The position numbers and the translations under genes were made by a program. Below the pieces are notes generated by a model. That model saw only the letters and a list, made by a program, of their open reading frames with translations. It was not told the origin of the DNA and did no database searches. A DNA stretch of 64,000 nt from Azospirillum sp. SYSU D00513 (lineage in GTDB: Bacteria; Pseudomonadota; Alphaproteobacteria; Azospirillales; Azospirillaceae): contig NZ_JAFIQV010000005.1 in the NCBI RefSeq assembly GCF_017356015.1, positions 124,001-188,000 of the forward strand. Direction: 5' to 3'. Shown piece after piece: positions 40,205-49,815 of the stretch (positions are counted from its first letter, which is position 1; each line of letters opens with the position of its first letter).

Positions 40205-40450
40205 ATGTCCAGCACGACCAACGCGGATGGCACCACCGGCGGCACCGGAGATCTGGTCGCGCAGCTCAGCCGCATGAGCAACCGGACCAGCCTGATGGTG
40301 ATCGACGCGACGCTGAACGCCCTGCGCCCCGCCGGCCAGGAGGGCGGGACCGGCTACGCCGACGCCGCGGCCGAGGTGCGGGCCTTGGCCAAGCGGATGG
40401 GGCAGGCCACCGCCGACTTCCAGGCGACCGTCTGCCAGCCGGCGGAGTAG
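40205..40450 (+). CDS. Small hypothetical protein (81 aa) behind a CtrA-like box
   Basis: An 81-residue protein with no family I recognise. After a Ser/Thr/Gly-rich start ('[15 protein letters not shown]') it is helical: '[25 protein letters not shown]', then '[20 protein letters not shown]'. No membrane helix is seen. The ATG at 40205 is used because the 18 codons before it are low-complexity. The full CtrA-like box 69 bp upstream suggests cell-cycle or motility control, by motif only. Confidence 0.55.
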   Translation: MSSTTNADGTTGGTGDLVAQLSRMSNRTSLMVIDATLNALRPAGQEGGTGYADAAAEVRALAKRMGQATADFQATVCQPAE

Positions 40451-40541
40451 GCCCGGAACGCCGCAGCCGCGGGACGGAAAAGCCGGCGACCGCGCGCCGG
40501 GCTGTCGCGGGACCCCGGTCTTGCGCTATGGTCCTGCTGCC

Positions 40542-41342
40542 ATGATCGACCTCACCATCGCGCCGGACGACCTCCGCATCGCCTTCGCCTGCGCCGACAC
40601 CGACGAGGCGCGCAGCGCGCGCCTGCGGCTGGCGCACCGCTACGGCAATTCCCCCTTCGACGAGGCGGACGTCATCGTCGCGCTGGGCGGCGACGGCTTC
40701 CTGCTGGAAACGCTGCACCGGGCCATCCGGCAGGACCCTTTCAGCCCCAAGCCGGTCTATGGCATGAACCGGGGCTCGGTCGGCTTCCTGCTGAACACCT
40801 TCCGGGAGGAGGATCTGCCCCAGCGGATCGCCCAGGCCCAGCGTGTCACGCTCCACCCCCTGCGCATGGATGCCACGCGCGTGAACGGCGAGACGGTCGA
40901 GGCGCTGGGCATCAACGAGGTGTCGCTGCTGCGCGAGACCCGCCAGGCGGCGAAGCTCAAGATCAGCATCGACGGGGTGGTGCGGCTGGAGGAGCTGATC
41001 TGCGACGGGGTGCTGGTCGCCACCCCCGCGGGCAGCACCGCCTACAACCTGTCGGCCCACGGCCCCATCGTGCCGCTCGGCGCCGGCATCCTGCCGCTGA
41101 CCCCCATCAGCGCCTTCCGCCCCCGGCGCTGGCGCGGCGCGCTGCTGCCGCACCGGGCGCGGATCACCATCGACATATTGGAGAACGTCAAGCGCCCGGT
41201 CAGCGCCGTGGCCGACAGCACCGAGGTGCGCGAGGTGATCCGGGTGGAGATCGCCGAACAGCGCAAGGTCGCCCTGACCCTGCTGTTCGACCCCGAACTG
41301 AACCTGGAGGAGCGCATCCTCAAGGAGCAGTTCACGCCCTGA
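40542..41342 (+). CDS. nadK: NAD kinase
   Basis: A 266-residue ATP-NAD kinase that makes NADP. Motifs: '[18 protein letters not shown]' (GGDG), '[13 protein letters not shown]' (NRGxxGFL), '[21 protein letters not shown]' (substrate-binding Asp and GSTAY). The protein is shorter than E. coli NadK but normal for alphaproteobacterial forms. The ATG at 40542 is preferred. Its TGA overlaps the ATG of the aspartoacylase-like gene (41342), so the two genes are probably translationally coupled. Confidence 0.93.
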   Translation: MIDLTIAPDDLRIAFACADTDEARSARLRLAHRYGNSPFDEADVIVALGGDGFLLETLHRAIRQDPFSPKPVYGMNRGSVGFLLNTFREEDLPQRIAQAQRVTLHPLRMDATRVNGETVEALGINEVSLLRETRQAAKLKISIDGVVRLEELICDGVLVATPAGSTAYNLSAHGPIVPLGAGILPLTPISAFRPRRWRGALLPHRARITIDILENVKRPVSAVADSTEVREVIRVEIAEQRKVALTLLFDPELNLEERILKEQFTP

Positions 41343-42481
41343 TGATGGCGTCGCGGGCGGCGGAACGCCGCGGCGTGGCGAGGGGGCTGGAAGGTTGCGG
41401 AGGCCTTCGTCATATTGGTGGTTCGTCCGTGCGGCCGGGGGCCGTCCGGGACGGACCCAACGACCGGGGGCCTGCCCACGCCTTGCCACTGATCGACACG
41501 CATTCGAGCCCGGGCGCCGATCCCGGACTGGACCCGGCGCTTCCGCCGGTGGTCGAACTGACGCCGCCGGACATCGCGCCCTACCGCCGCGGCAACACCG
41601 GCGTCGATTACGTGACGACGCTCGACAGCGGGCGGGACGGGCCGCATCTGCTGATCAACGCGCTGGTCCACGGCAACGAGCTTTCCGGCGCCATCGCCAT
41701 CGACGGGCTGTTCCGCATGGGGCTGCGGCCCAGCCGCGGGCGGCTCACGCTGGCCTTCGCCAACACCGCCGCCTACGCCACCTTCGACCCGGCGCACCCC
41801 TACCTGTCGCGCTGCCTGGACGAGGATTTCAATCGGGTCTGGTCGCCGGCGCTGCTGGACGGCCGCCGCGACAGCGTCGAGCTGCGCCGTGCCCGCGAGC
41901 TGCGGCCCGTCTACGAATCCGCCGACGCGATCCTCGACCTGCATTCGATGAGCAACGACACGGCACCGCTGATCCTCTGCGGCCGCACGGCGCGTGGGCG
42001 CGATCTCGCCGTGCGGATGGGGCATCCGGCCTGGATCGTCGCGGACGAGGGGCACGCGTCGGGGCGCCGGCTGATCGATTACGGCGGCTTCGCGGCACCC
42101 GGGGGCGTGCGGACCGCCCTGCTGGTGGAATGCGGCCAGCATTGGCGCAAGGAGACCGCCGCCGTCGCGCTGGAAAGCTGCCTGCGCTTCCTGCTGGCCT
42201 TCGACGCCATCGACCCCGCCCTGGCCGCGCCCCACCTGCGCCGCCGCGCGGACCGCCAGCGCTTCGTGGAAGTCACCGAGGCCGTGACGGCGGGCGAGGC
42301 GGAGTTCCGCTTCGCCGCCCCCTTCGTCGGCATGGAGGTGCTGGAGCGGGCGGGCACGCCCATCGGCTGGGACGGCGACCGCCCGGTCCTCACCCCCTAC
42401 GACGGCTGCGTCCTGATCATGCCCGCCCGCCGCCCGCGCGCCGGCCAGACAGCCGTGCGGCTGGGGCGGCTGGAACCATAG
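41342..42481 (+). CDS. Aspartoacylase/succinylglutamate desuccinylase family protein
   Basis: A 379-residue M14-type zinc hydrolase. 'NALVHGNELSGAIA' provides the HxxE zinc ligands and 'ILDLHSMSND' the third His; 'NRVWSP' and 'LLVECGQHW' complete the active site seen in AstE/ASPA relatives. The substrate (an N-acyl amino acid or similar) is not evident. The first about 45 residues are Gly/Arg-rich and atypical, so a later start is possible. It overlaps nadK by one base, and its stop merges with an 8-bp tandem repeat. Confidence 0.82.
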   Translation: MMASRAAERRGVARGLEGCGGLRHIGGSSVRPGAVRDGPNDRGPAHALPLIDTHSSPGADPGLDPALPPVVELTPPDIAPYRRGNTGVDYVTTLDSGRDGPHLLINALVHGNELSGAIAIDGLFRMGLRPSRGRLTLAFANTAAYATFDPAHPYLSRCLDEDFNRVWSPALLDGRRDSVELRRARELRPVYESADAILDLHSMSNDTAPLILCGRTARGRDLAVRMGHPAWIVADEGHASGRRLIDYGGFAAPGGVRTALLVECGQHWRKETAAVALESCLRFLLAFDAIDPALAAPHLRRRADRQRFVEVTEAVTAGEAEFRFAAPFVGMEVLERAGTPIGWDGDRPVLTPYDGCVLIMPARRPRAGQTAVRLGRLEP

Positions 42482-42516
42482 CCGGACAGCCGGACAGCCG
42501 GACAGCCGGACAGCCG
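42481..42516. repeat. (GCCGGACA)4.5 tandem repeat
   Basis: Four and a half perfect copies of an 8-bp unit begin at the last base of the TAG of the aspartoacylase-like gene and end 3 bp before the convergent creA stop. Such a repeat can slip and change length. It is outside both coding regions, so slippage would not change a protein. Confidence 0.85.
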
Positions 42517-42519
42517 CCC

Positions 42520-43041
42520 CTACTTGGACGGCTTGCCCTTGGTCCAGGCGGCTTGCGTGTTGAAGAGCGGCACGGTGGAGATCGACATCTTGGCCGAGGC
42601 GTCCTTCACCTGGCGGCTGTAGACGACATAGACCAGCGTGTCGTTCGCCCGGTCGTAGATGCGGCGGATGGCGATGGACTTGAAGACCAGGCTCTTGCGC
42701 TCGGAGAAGACCTCTTCGCCCTTGGCCGAGACCTCGATGTCCCCGACCGTGACGGGGCCCGTCTGGCGGCAGGCGATGGAGGCGTTGGAGGGGTCCTCGA
42801 ACCAGTTCCCCTTGGTCAGCCGGTCGAGCATGCTGCGGTCGAAATCGACGAGATGGCAGGTGACGCCCTGCACCTTGGGATCGGCCACCGCCTGCACCTC
42901 CAGCCCGTTGCCGGTCCAGTCGTTGGAGAAGCGGCCGACCACCTCGTCGGCCCGCGCCGCGCCGGGCGCCAGCGCCAGCAGGGACAGGGCAAGAACCAAC
43001 AGGCCGCCGCGCGCGTTATTGGACTGAATCGGGCTGCGCAT
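42520..43041 (-). CDS. creA: CreA family periplasmic protein
   Basis: A 173-residue protein of the CreA family, found next to the creBCD genes in enterobacteria but of unknown function. A signal peptide ('GGLLVLALSLLALAPGAARA') is cut before 'DEVVGRF'. The family core is visible in 'VQGVTCHLVDFDRS', 'IACRQTGPV' and 'DTLVYVVYSRQVKD', including a pair of conserved Cys residues. The start at 43041 gives a normal signal peptide. No creB, creC or creD is near. Confidence 0.9.
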   Translation of the reverse strand: MRSPIQSNNARGGLLVLALSLLALAPGAARADEVVGRFSNDWTGNGLEVQAVADPKVQGVTCHLVDFDRSMLDRLTKGNWFEDPSNASIACRQTGPVTVGDIEVSAKGEEVFSERKSLVFKSIAIRRIYDRANDTLVYVVYSRQVKDASAKMSISTVPLFNTQAAWTKGKPSK

Positions 43042-43154
43042 CAGGGATCTCCGGGGCTGGACGGGCCGGGGACGATGGCTCGACCCCAGGATACCCCTAA
43101 ATGGGAGGGGGCGCCCAGCCGTCAAGCGCCGCCCGCCCGGAGCGCACCGCCTTC

Positions 43155-44288
43155 ATGGTCGAGCGGACCTTCGATCCCCCCCGTCGCACCCCTCCCATCG
43201 AGGAGCCGGCACCGCCCGTGACCGACCCCGTGCCGCCGGCCCGCCACCCGCGCGACCCGATGCGCGTGGTGCTGGTCGGGATCTTCGTGATCGCCGTGCT
43301 CTACACCATCCATTTCGGCCGGGACGTGCTGCTGCCGATCATGCTGTCGCTGATCCTCAGCCTCTTGCTGCGCCCCTGCGTGCGCGCGCTCTACCGGATC
43401 GGCTTTCCGGAATGGTTCGGGGCCGCCGTCATGGTGGTCCTGGTCTTCGGGCTGGGCGGGCTGGGGGCCTACACCCTGTCCCAGCCGGCCGCCGACTGGA
43501 TCGAGCGGGTGCCGCGCGTGGTGAGCGAGCTGGAGTTCAAGCTGGGCGACATCCGCGAGGGCATCGACCGCGCGCGCGAGGCCTCCCGCCATCTGGAGAG
43601 GATCGCGTCGGAGGGCGACGCCGGCGCCCCGCGCGAGGTGGTGGTGCGCGGCCCGAGCCTGGCCGAGCAGATCCTGGAACAGGTGGAGATGGTGATCACC
43701 AACGTCGTGATCATGCAGGTGCTGCTGTACTTCTTCCTGGCGCGCGGGCGCCAGACGCTGGAGGCGCTGATCGGCACCATGCGCGACGTGGACGACCGCG
43801 TCCATTACGCCATCGTCGCCGCCACGGTGCAGCAGAACATCGCCGCCTATCTGGCGACCATCACCGTCATCAACTTCTTCCTGGGGCTGGCCACGGCGGC
43901 CGTGATGTGGGCGCTCGGCGTGCCCAACCCGGGACTGTGGGGGGCCATGGCCGGCCTCATCAACTACATACCCTTCATCGGGCCGGCGATCATGACGGGC
44001 GTGCTGTTCATCGTGTCGCTGCTGACCTTCGACGGGCTGTTCAACATCCTGATGCCGCCGCTGCTGTTCGTGGCGCTCACCACGCTGGAGGGCAACTTCC
44101 TGACGCCGATGATCGTCGGCCGCCGGCTGTCGCTGAACCCCATCGCGGTCTTCATCTCGATCCTGTTCTGGGGCTGGATCTGGGGCGTGCCCGGCGCGCT
44201 TCTGGCCGTGCCGATCCTCGCCATCATCAAGATCCTGTGCGACGCTCACGAGCCGGCGCGCGCCGTCGGCGCCGTGCTGGGTCAATGA
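43155..44288 (+). CDS. AI-2E family transporter (PerM/YdiK-like)
   Basis: A 377-residue membrane protein of the AI-2E exporter (PerM) superfamily. It has two close N-terminal helix pairs ('VVLVGIFVIAVLYTIHFG', 'LPIMLSLILSLLLRP'), an amphipathic/cytoplasmic portion (about 120-190), then helices with 'YFFLARGRQTLEALIG' and 'NYIPFIGPAIMTGVLFIVSL', and the C-terminal 'NPIAVFISILFWGWIWGVPG', a hallmark of the family. Members export signal molecules or carry Na+/H+; the substrate is unknown. A Pro-rich N-terminal tail (about 35 residues) is likely disordered. Confidence 0.87.
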   Translation: MVERTFDPPRRTPPIEEPAPPVTDPVPPARHPRDPMRVVLVGIFVIAVLYTIHFGRDVLLPIMLSLILSLLLRPCVRALYRIGFPEWFGAAVMVVLVFGLGGLGAYTLSQPAADWIERVPRVVSELEFKLGDIREGIDRAREASRHLERIASEGDAGAPREVVVRGPSLAEQILEQVEMVITNVVIMQVLLYFFLARGRQTLEALIGTMRDVDDRVHYAIVAATVQQNIAAYLATITVINFFLGLATAAVMWALGVPNPGLWGAMAGLINYIPFIGPAIMTGVLFIVSLLTFDGLFNILMPPLLFVALTTLEGNFLTPMIVGRRLSLNPIAVFISILFWGWIWGVPGALLAVPILAIIKILCDAHEPARAVGAVLGQ

Positions 44289-44298
44289 CGGACCGGCG

Positions 44299-44323
44299 TG
44301 AGGGCGGCGCGGCAGCGCCCTCA
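44299..44323. terminator. Hairpin between AI-2E-type and HRDC-like genes
   Basis: An 8-bp inverted repeat (TGAGGGCG at 44299-44306 with CGCCCTCA at 44316-44323) follows the permease stop by 11 bp and overlaps the stop of the convergent gene. There is no T run, so function as a terminator is uncertain. Confidence 0.35.
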
Positions 44324-44731
44324 GTCCACCAGCTCGTCGAGCGTGCTGCGCACGACCTGGACGATCTCGCCGCCGTGCAGCGGGGCGGCCCCGCCCCGCG
44401 CGCCGGCGATGATGGACAGCTCATGCTCGGTGGTCGGGGCGAAGCGGGCGATCTCCGGCAGCAGTTCGTCGGCGAGGACGGCGTGCGCCGCGACCCCCTC
44501 GCGCGCGGCGGCGCGGTCGCGCCAGCCGTTCAGCGCCTCGGCGATGGCCGCCTCGATCTGCTTGGACTCCTCGCGGCGCTTCTGGTCCTTGTAGAGGACC
44601 AGGACGCGCCAGCCGCCGGGCGCGTAGGCGGTGTCCACGCGCTGCACGTCCACGGTGCCGAGAAAGGCGGAGAGGTGGGCTTGCGCCTCCTCGGGGCCGC
44701 TGTCGGGGATCTGGAAGGTCCGGATTTCCAT
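44321..44731 (-). CDS. HRDC-domain-like protein
   Basis: A 136-residue protein. Residues 1-60 look like a small alpha/beta domain ('MEIRTFQIPDSGPEEAQAHL', 'GWRVLVLYKDQ'). Residues 65-136 resemble an HRDC domain ('ALNGWRDRAAAREGVAAHAVLADELLPEIARFAPT'), a nucleic-acid-binding unit normally at the end of RecQ or RNase D. Free HRDC-like proteins are known in alphaproteobacteria but have no set role. The ATG at 44731 begins directly with the first strand. It is convergent with the permease gene. Confidence 0.7.
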   Translation of the reverse strand: MEIRTFQIPDSGPEEAQAHLSAFLGTVDVQRVDTAYAPGGWRVLVLYKDQKRREESKQIEAAIAEALNGWRDRAAAREGVAAHAVLADELLPEIARFAPTTEHELSIIAGARGGAAPLHGGEIVQVVRSTLDELVD

Positions 44732-46263
44732 TCTGTGTCCCAATCGCTTCCGCCCGCCCGCGGCGGCACCGTTGTCATGCACCGCCCTTGCGGATCAGGT
44801 GAAATACTACACCAAAAAGGAGCAGTCCGGAATCGGCAAGCGCCCCATGGGAGCGGTGACCAGTTTCGGTCCGGCAAGGATGGGCGTCTCCCCTTGGCGA
44901 AGGGGATAGCCACGATCGCGGCGTGGAACCGATCCCTCGCCCCGCGTTATCTGCGGTACGGCGTTTTCGCCGACACCGTCCGACAGGAAAGGCGACCCGT
45001 CATGCGCTGGGCACCGAAACAGACCCTGTCCGGCGCGGTTGACACAAGGTGCGCCGGCCAGGGAGAGCATGTTTACAATGCAGGAGTCCGACCAACCGCA
45101 ACCGCCCCGACCGAACCCGCCTCCGGCTGAACCGGCGGCCCAGGGCGCGCCCCTGCGCGCGGACATCGGTCGCCCGGACATCGGCCTCCCTGAAATTGGG
45201 CGCCCGGACATCGAGGCCACCACCACCACGGTACCCGTGGCCTCTCCGCGCGCGGGCAGGCGTGGGCGGCGCCTCGGCATTCTGGCGCTCGCCTGCGCCC
45301 TGCCGGTGCTGCTGACCGCCGGGGCGCTGGGGGCGGCCTGGACGGGATACCGGCTCTACGACCAGCCCTTCGCCTGGTACAACCTGAACCGCATCGCCGC
45401 CGTGGCCGACCGGTCCTCGCGCACGATCGAGGGCATCACGGTGGTGGCGCTGGGCGACGGCGCGCTGCGCGACGCCACGCTCGACGAGCGCGCCATGGCG
45501 GAGCTGGGGCGGCGCGAGGGGATCGGGAACCTGCATTTCCTGCGCATCGTGAAGGACGACGCCGAGTTCGACGATTTCACGCCGATGCTGGACCGCATCC
45601 TGGCGCTGAAGCCGGACCTCGTTCTGCTCGATCTCGACCTCGGCTTCCGCGAGCGCCACGCGACCGCGGACGCGTGGCGTTACATGGACGCGGTCACCGG
45701 CTTCGCGCTCGAAGGACAGGAGTATTTCCAGGACCAGATGGCGGTGCAGTACCGGCGGGCCTGTCCCGATGGGGGTGCCGCGCAGAATGGCGCCACGCCG
45801 GCCACGATGGCCACGCCCGGGGCAGTCGCGGAACGGATGAGCGGCGCGCTGGACGTCCGCGCCGATTCGACGTCCTTCGCCCGGCTCCAGGGCTTCGCGG
45901 AGCGGGCCGGCCAGGCCGGGATACGGGTGGCGCTGGTGCAGCTCCGCCGCTCTCCGGATCTGGAGGAGCGGCTGCGCCGGGCGGGCGCGCCGGACCCGGC
46001 CCTGCTGGAAAAGACCGCCGCCGGCACCGCCCTGCCGCTCTGGCGCTTCCCGGAGGAGATCCGGCGGGACGCGGACTATTGCGGAAACGGCGGGCTCGGT
46101 CCCAAGGGGCGCGAGGCCTATTCCGCCTGGATGGCCGGCACCATCGCCGAGACGCTGGGCATCACGCCCGCCGACGAGGTGGCGCTGAGCGGCACCGTCA
46201 TCCCCGCCAGCGCGGCCGGCGAGGCCCGCGCCGACAGCGCCGGAGCCACGGCCGCCGCGGATG

Positions 46264-46635
<372 letters not shown>

Positions 46636-46810
46636 GCCCCCTCCCCTGCCTCCGTCCGGGTCTTCGCCGGATCTTGACCCTGGCCGTTCGCCATATGCCG
46701 GTATGTCAAAAAATCGAAACCAAACCTTCAACGGCGTAACAAAAAAGCCGGGCACTAATGTGCTCCGCCGGCGCCGCGGCCGGAACCGAAAACAGCAGCG
46801 GAGCCCCGCC

Positions 46811-47116
46811 ATGGACTTCTCGATCCGCAACGCCGATGCCGGCACCGAAATCCAGCTGAAAGGCAGCATGACCTTCGCCGACCATGAATCCTTCCGCGAC
46901 GTGATCGCCGCCTTCGACGGCCCGCCGGGCCACCGGATGGTGTTCGATCTGTCGGGGCTCGATTTCGTGGATTCCTCGGGGCTCGGCATGTTCATCATCG
47001 CGCGCGAGACGGCCGAGAAGAAGAAGCTCGACTTCTCCCTGCGCGGCGCCCGCGACGACGTGCGCCGGCTGATCTCCGTCGCCAAGCTGCACAAGCTGTT
47101 CAAGGTCGCGGACTGA
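46811..47116 (+). CDS. STAS-domain protein, second copy
   Basis: A 101-residue STAS/anti-anti-sigma protein. The phosphorylation loop is 'LDFVDSSGLGMFII' and the layout mirrors the STAS protein at 6702-7007 (same length, similar C-terminal 'LISVAKLHKLFKV'). No ATPase or phosphatase gene adjoins it, so its partners are elsewhere; sharing with the 4.8-7 kb cassette is possible. The ATG at 46811 follows a GAGC-rich stretch. An AT-rich region at 46695-46745 could hold its promoter. Confidence 0.87.
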   Translation: MDFSIRNADAGTEIQLKGSMTFADHESFRDVIAAFDGPPGHRMVFDLSGLDFVDSSGLGMFIIARETAEKKKLDFSLRGARDDVRRLISVAKLHKLFKVAD

Positions 47117-47183
47117 TCCCGCCGCCGGCGCGGACCGAACAGGACCATTGATTTCCGGACGGTTTCGCGCCAGCACAGGGGGC

Positions 47184-49751
47184 ATGAACCCGCCTGTCCT
47201 TCCCCCGCCCGCGCCGCCGCCCCTGCCGCCCCTGCCGATCGATCCCGTCCTGCCCGCCCTGGTCGAGGCGCTGGACGGGCGCGGCGTCGCCGTGCTCCAG
47301 GCCCCGCCGGGCGCCGGCAAGACCACGCGCGTGCCGCTGGCGCTGCTCGACCGGCCCTGGCTGAAGGGGCGCAAGATCATCGTGCTGGAGCCGCGGCGGC
47401 TCGCCGCCCGCGCCGCCGCCCGGCGGATGGCGGCGATGCTCGGCGAATCCGTGGGCGAAACGGTCGGCTACCGCGTGCGGCTGGACACCAAGGTCGGACC
47501 CAGGACGCGGATCGAGGTGGTGACCGACGGCCTCTTCCTGCGCCAGCTCCAGGAGGACGCCGAGCTTCCCGCCGTCGGCGCGGTGCTGTTCGACGAGTTC
47601 CACGAACGCGGCATCGACAGCGACCTCGCGCTGGCGCTGGTGCAGGAGACGCGCGGCGCCTTGCGCGACGACCTGCGTCTGGTGGTGATGTCGGCGACGC
47701 TGGACGCCGGACCCGTGGCGGCGCTGCTCGGCGACGCGCCGATGGTCACCAGCGAGGGCCGCGCCTTCCCCGTGGAGACGCGCCACCTCGACGCCCCGGC
47801 GCCGGGCGCCCGCATCGACGACGCGGTGGCCGCCACCGTGCGCCGCGCCCTGCGGGAGGAGACGGGCAACCTGCTGGTCTTCCTGCCCGGCGCCGGCGAG
47901 ATCCGGCGCGTGCAGAGCCAGCTTGAAGGCGCCGACCTCGGCCCCGGCACGCTGGTCGTTCCGCTCTACGGCGACCTTCCGGCCGAGGTGCAGGACCGCG
48001 CCATCGCACCGAGCCCGCCGGGCACCCGCAAGATCGTTCTGGCCACCCCCATCGCCGAGACCAGCCTGACCATCGAGGGCATCCGCGTCGTGGTGGACGG
48101 CGGGCTGATGCGCGTGCCGCGCTTCGACCCGCGCAGCGGCATGACCCGGCTGGTCACCGCCAAGGTGTCCCAGGCGTCGGCCGAGCAGCGGCGCGGCCGC
48201 GCCGGCCGGCTGGAGCCGGGCGTCTGCTACCGCCTCTGGCCGGAGCCCGCGCACCGGGCGCTCGCCCCCTTCACCGCGCCCGAGATCCTCGACGCCGACC
48301 TCGCCCCGCTGGCGCTGGAGCTGGCGGCTTGGGGCGTGGCCGATGCCGGGTCGCTGGCCTGGCTCGACCCGCCCCCGCCGGCCTCGCTGGCCCAGGCGCG
48401 CGAGCTGCTGCGCGAACTGGGCGCGCTGGACGCCGACGGCCGCATCACCCCCCACGGCCGCCGCATGGCCGGTTTCGGCGTGCATCCCCGGCTGGCCCAC
48501 ATGATGCTGAAGGGCAAGGAACTGGGGCTCGGCGGGCTGGCCTGCGAGGTGGCGGCGCTGCTGGGAGAGCGCGACATCGTCAAGGCGCAGCCGGGCTTCC
48601 GCGACGCCGACCTGCGGCTGCGGGTCGAGCTGCTGCGCGGGCTGGACGACGAGGGGCGGCTGCGCGCCGGGCGCGGCCTGTCGGTCGAGCGCGGCGGGGC
48701 GCAGCAGGCCTTGAGGCAGGCGCGCCAGTGGCAGCGGCAGCTCGGCGCCAGGGCGGGCCAGGGGGCGGTGTCCTCCACCGGGCTGCTGGTGGCGCTGGCC
48801 TACCCCGACCGCATCGGCCAGCGCCGTTCCGGAAGCGGAACGGGCGGTGCCGCCGCCCAGTACCGCCTGTCGGGCGGGCGTGGCGCCTTCTTCGCGGAGC
48901 CGGAGCCGCTCGCCGCCGAGGACTGGCTCGCCGTCGCCGACCTGGACGGCGCCGCGCGCGAATCCCGCATCTTCCTGGCGGCCCCGCTGGGCTTGGCGGA
49001 GCTGGAGGAGGCCTTCGCCGATCATATCCGGACCGAAACGATCGTCATCTGGGACGGGCGCGAGCAGGCGGTGCTGGCGCGGCGGCGGCGGATGCTGTTC
49101 GCGCTGGTGCTGAAGGACGAGCGGCTGCCCAAGCCACCCGCCGACCGCATCGCCGCCGCCCTGCTGGAAGGCGTGCGGGAGATGGGTCTCGCCTGCCTGC
49201 CCTGGACGGACGAACTGCGCAAGTGGCAGGCGCGCGTGGGTTTCCTGCGCCGCATGGAGGGCGAGGAATGGCCCGACGTCTCCGACGCGGCGCTGACCGA
49301 TACGCTTGAGGACTGGTTGCTGCCCTTCCTCGACGGGCTGTCGCGCCGTGCGCATCTGGACCGGATCGACCTGTCCAGCGCCCTGCGTTCCCTGCTGCCC
49401 TGGGCCATGCAGAAGCGGCTGGACGAGGAGGCGCCGACCCATGTCGAGGTGCCCAGCGGATCCCGCGTGCCGATCGATTATTCCGGGGACGAACCGGTCC
49501 TTGCCGTGCGGTTGCAGGAGATGTTCGGGCTGGCCGAAACGCCGCGCATCGCCGGCGGGCGGGCGCCGCTCCTGCTGCACCTCCTGTCGCCGGCCCGCCG
49601 CCCGGTGCAGGTGACGCGCGACCTCGCCAGCTTCTGGTCCAACGCCTACAAGGCGGTGAAGGCCGACCTCAAGGGCCAGTATCCCAAGCATTACTGGCCC
49701 GACAACCCGCTGGAGGCGGAACCGACCGCGCGCGCGAAACCGCGCCGCTAG
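47184..49751 (+). CDS. hrpB: ATP-dependent helicase HrpB
   Basis: An 855-residue DExH-box RNA helicase of the HrpB family. Motifs: Walker A 'APPGAGKTTRVPLALL', motif Ia 'LEPRRLAARAAARRM', motif II 'DEFHERGID', motif III 'MSATLDAG', motif IV-VI 'FLPGAGEIRRV', 'TPIAETSLTI', 'QRRGRAGRLEPG'. The C-terminal HrpB extension includes 'LPWAMQKRLDEEAPTHVEVPSGS' and 'PVQVTRDLASFW', typical of the family. The start at 47184 begins with a Pro-rich tail; function in cells is poorly known. Confidence 0.94.
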   Translation: MNPPVLPPPAPPPLPPLPIDPVLPALVEALDGRGVAVLQAPPGAGKTTRVPLALLDRPWLKGRKIIVLEPRRLAARAAARRMAAMLGESVGETVGYRVRLDTKVGPRTRIEVVTDGLFLRQLQEDAELPAVGAVLFDEFHERGIDSDLALALVQETRGALRDDLRLVVMSATLDAGPVAALLGDAPMVTSEGRAFPVETRHLDAPAPGARIDDAVAATVRRALREETGNLLVFLPGAGEIRRVQSQLEGADLGPGTLVVPLYGDLPAEVQDRAIAPSPPGTRKIVLATPIAETSLTIEGIRVVVDGGLMRVPRFDPRSGMTRLVTAKVSQASAEQRRGRAGRLEPGVCYRLWPEPAHRALAPFTAPEILDADLAPLALELAAWGVADAGSLAWLDPPPPASLAQARELLRELGALDADGRITPHGRRMAGFGVHPRLAHMMLKGKELGLGGLACEVAALLGERDIVKAQPGFRDADLRLRVELLRGLDDEGRLRAGRGLSVERGGAQQALRQARQWQRQLGARAGQGAVSSTGLLVALAYPDRIGQRRSGSGTGGAAAQYRLSGGRGAFFAEPEPLAAEDWLAVADLDGAARESRIFLAAPLGLAELEEAFADHIRTETIVIWDGREQAVLARRRRMLFALVLKDERLPKPPADRIAAALLEGVREMGLACLPWTDELRKWQARVGFLRRMEGEEWPDVSDAALTDTLEDWLLPFLDGLSRRAHLDRIDLSSALRSLLPWAMQKRLDEEAPTHVEVPSGSRVPIDYSGDEPVLAVRLQEMFGLAETPRIAGGRAPLLLHLLSPARRPVQVTRDLASFWSNAYKAVKADLKGQYPKHYWPDNPLEAEPTARAKPRR

Positions 49752-49815
49752 CTTTTCCCTCCCCTTCTCTCCCCCGGATCGAAGCCGATCCCATTTCCCG
49801 CGTGTTTCACACCCC

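Noticed and set aside
44937..44962. EcfG-like promoter GGAAC...CGTT before the CHASE2-like gene
   Set aside because: The spacer is 15 bp to CGTT, where 16-17 is expected, and it lies over 100 bp from the start; a chance match is likely.
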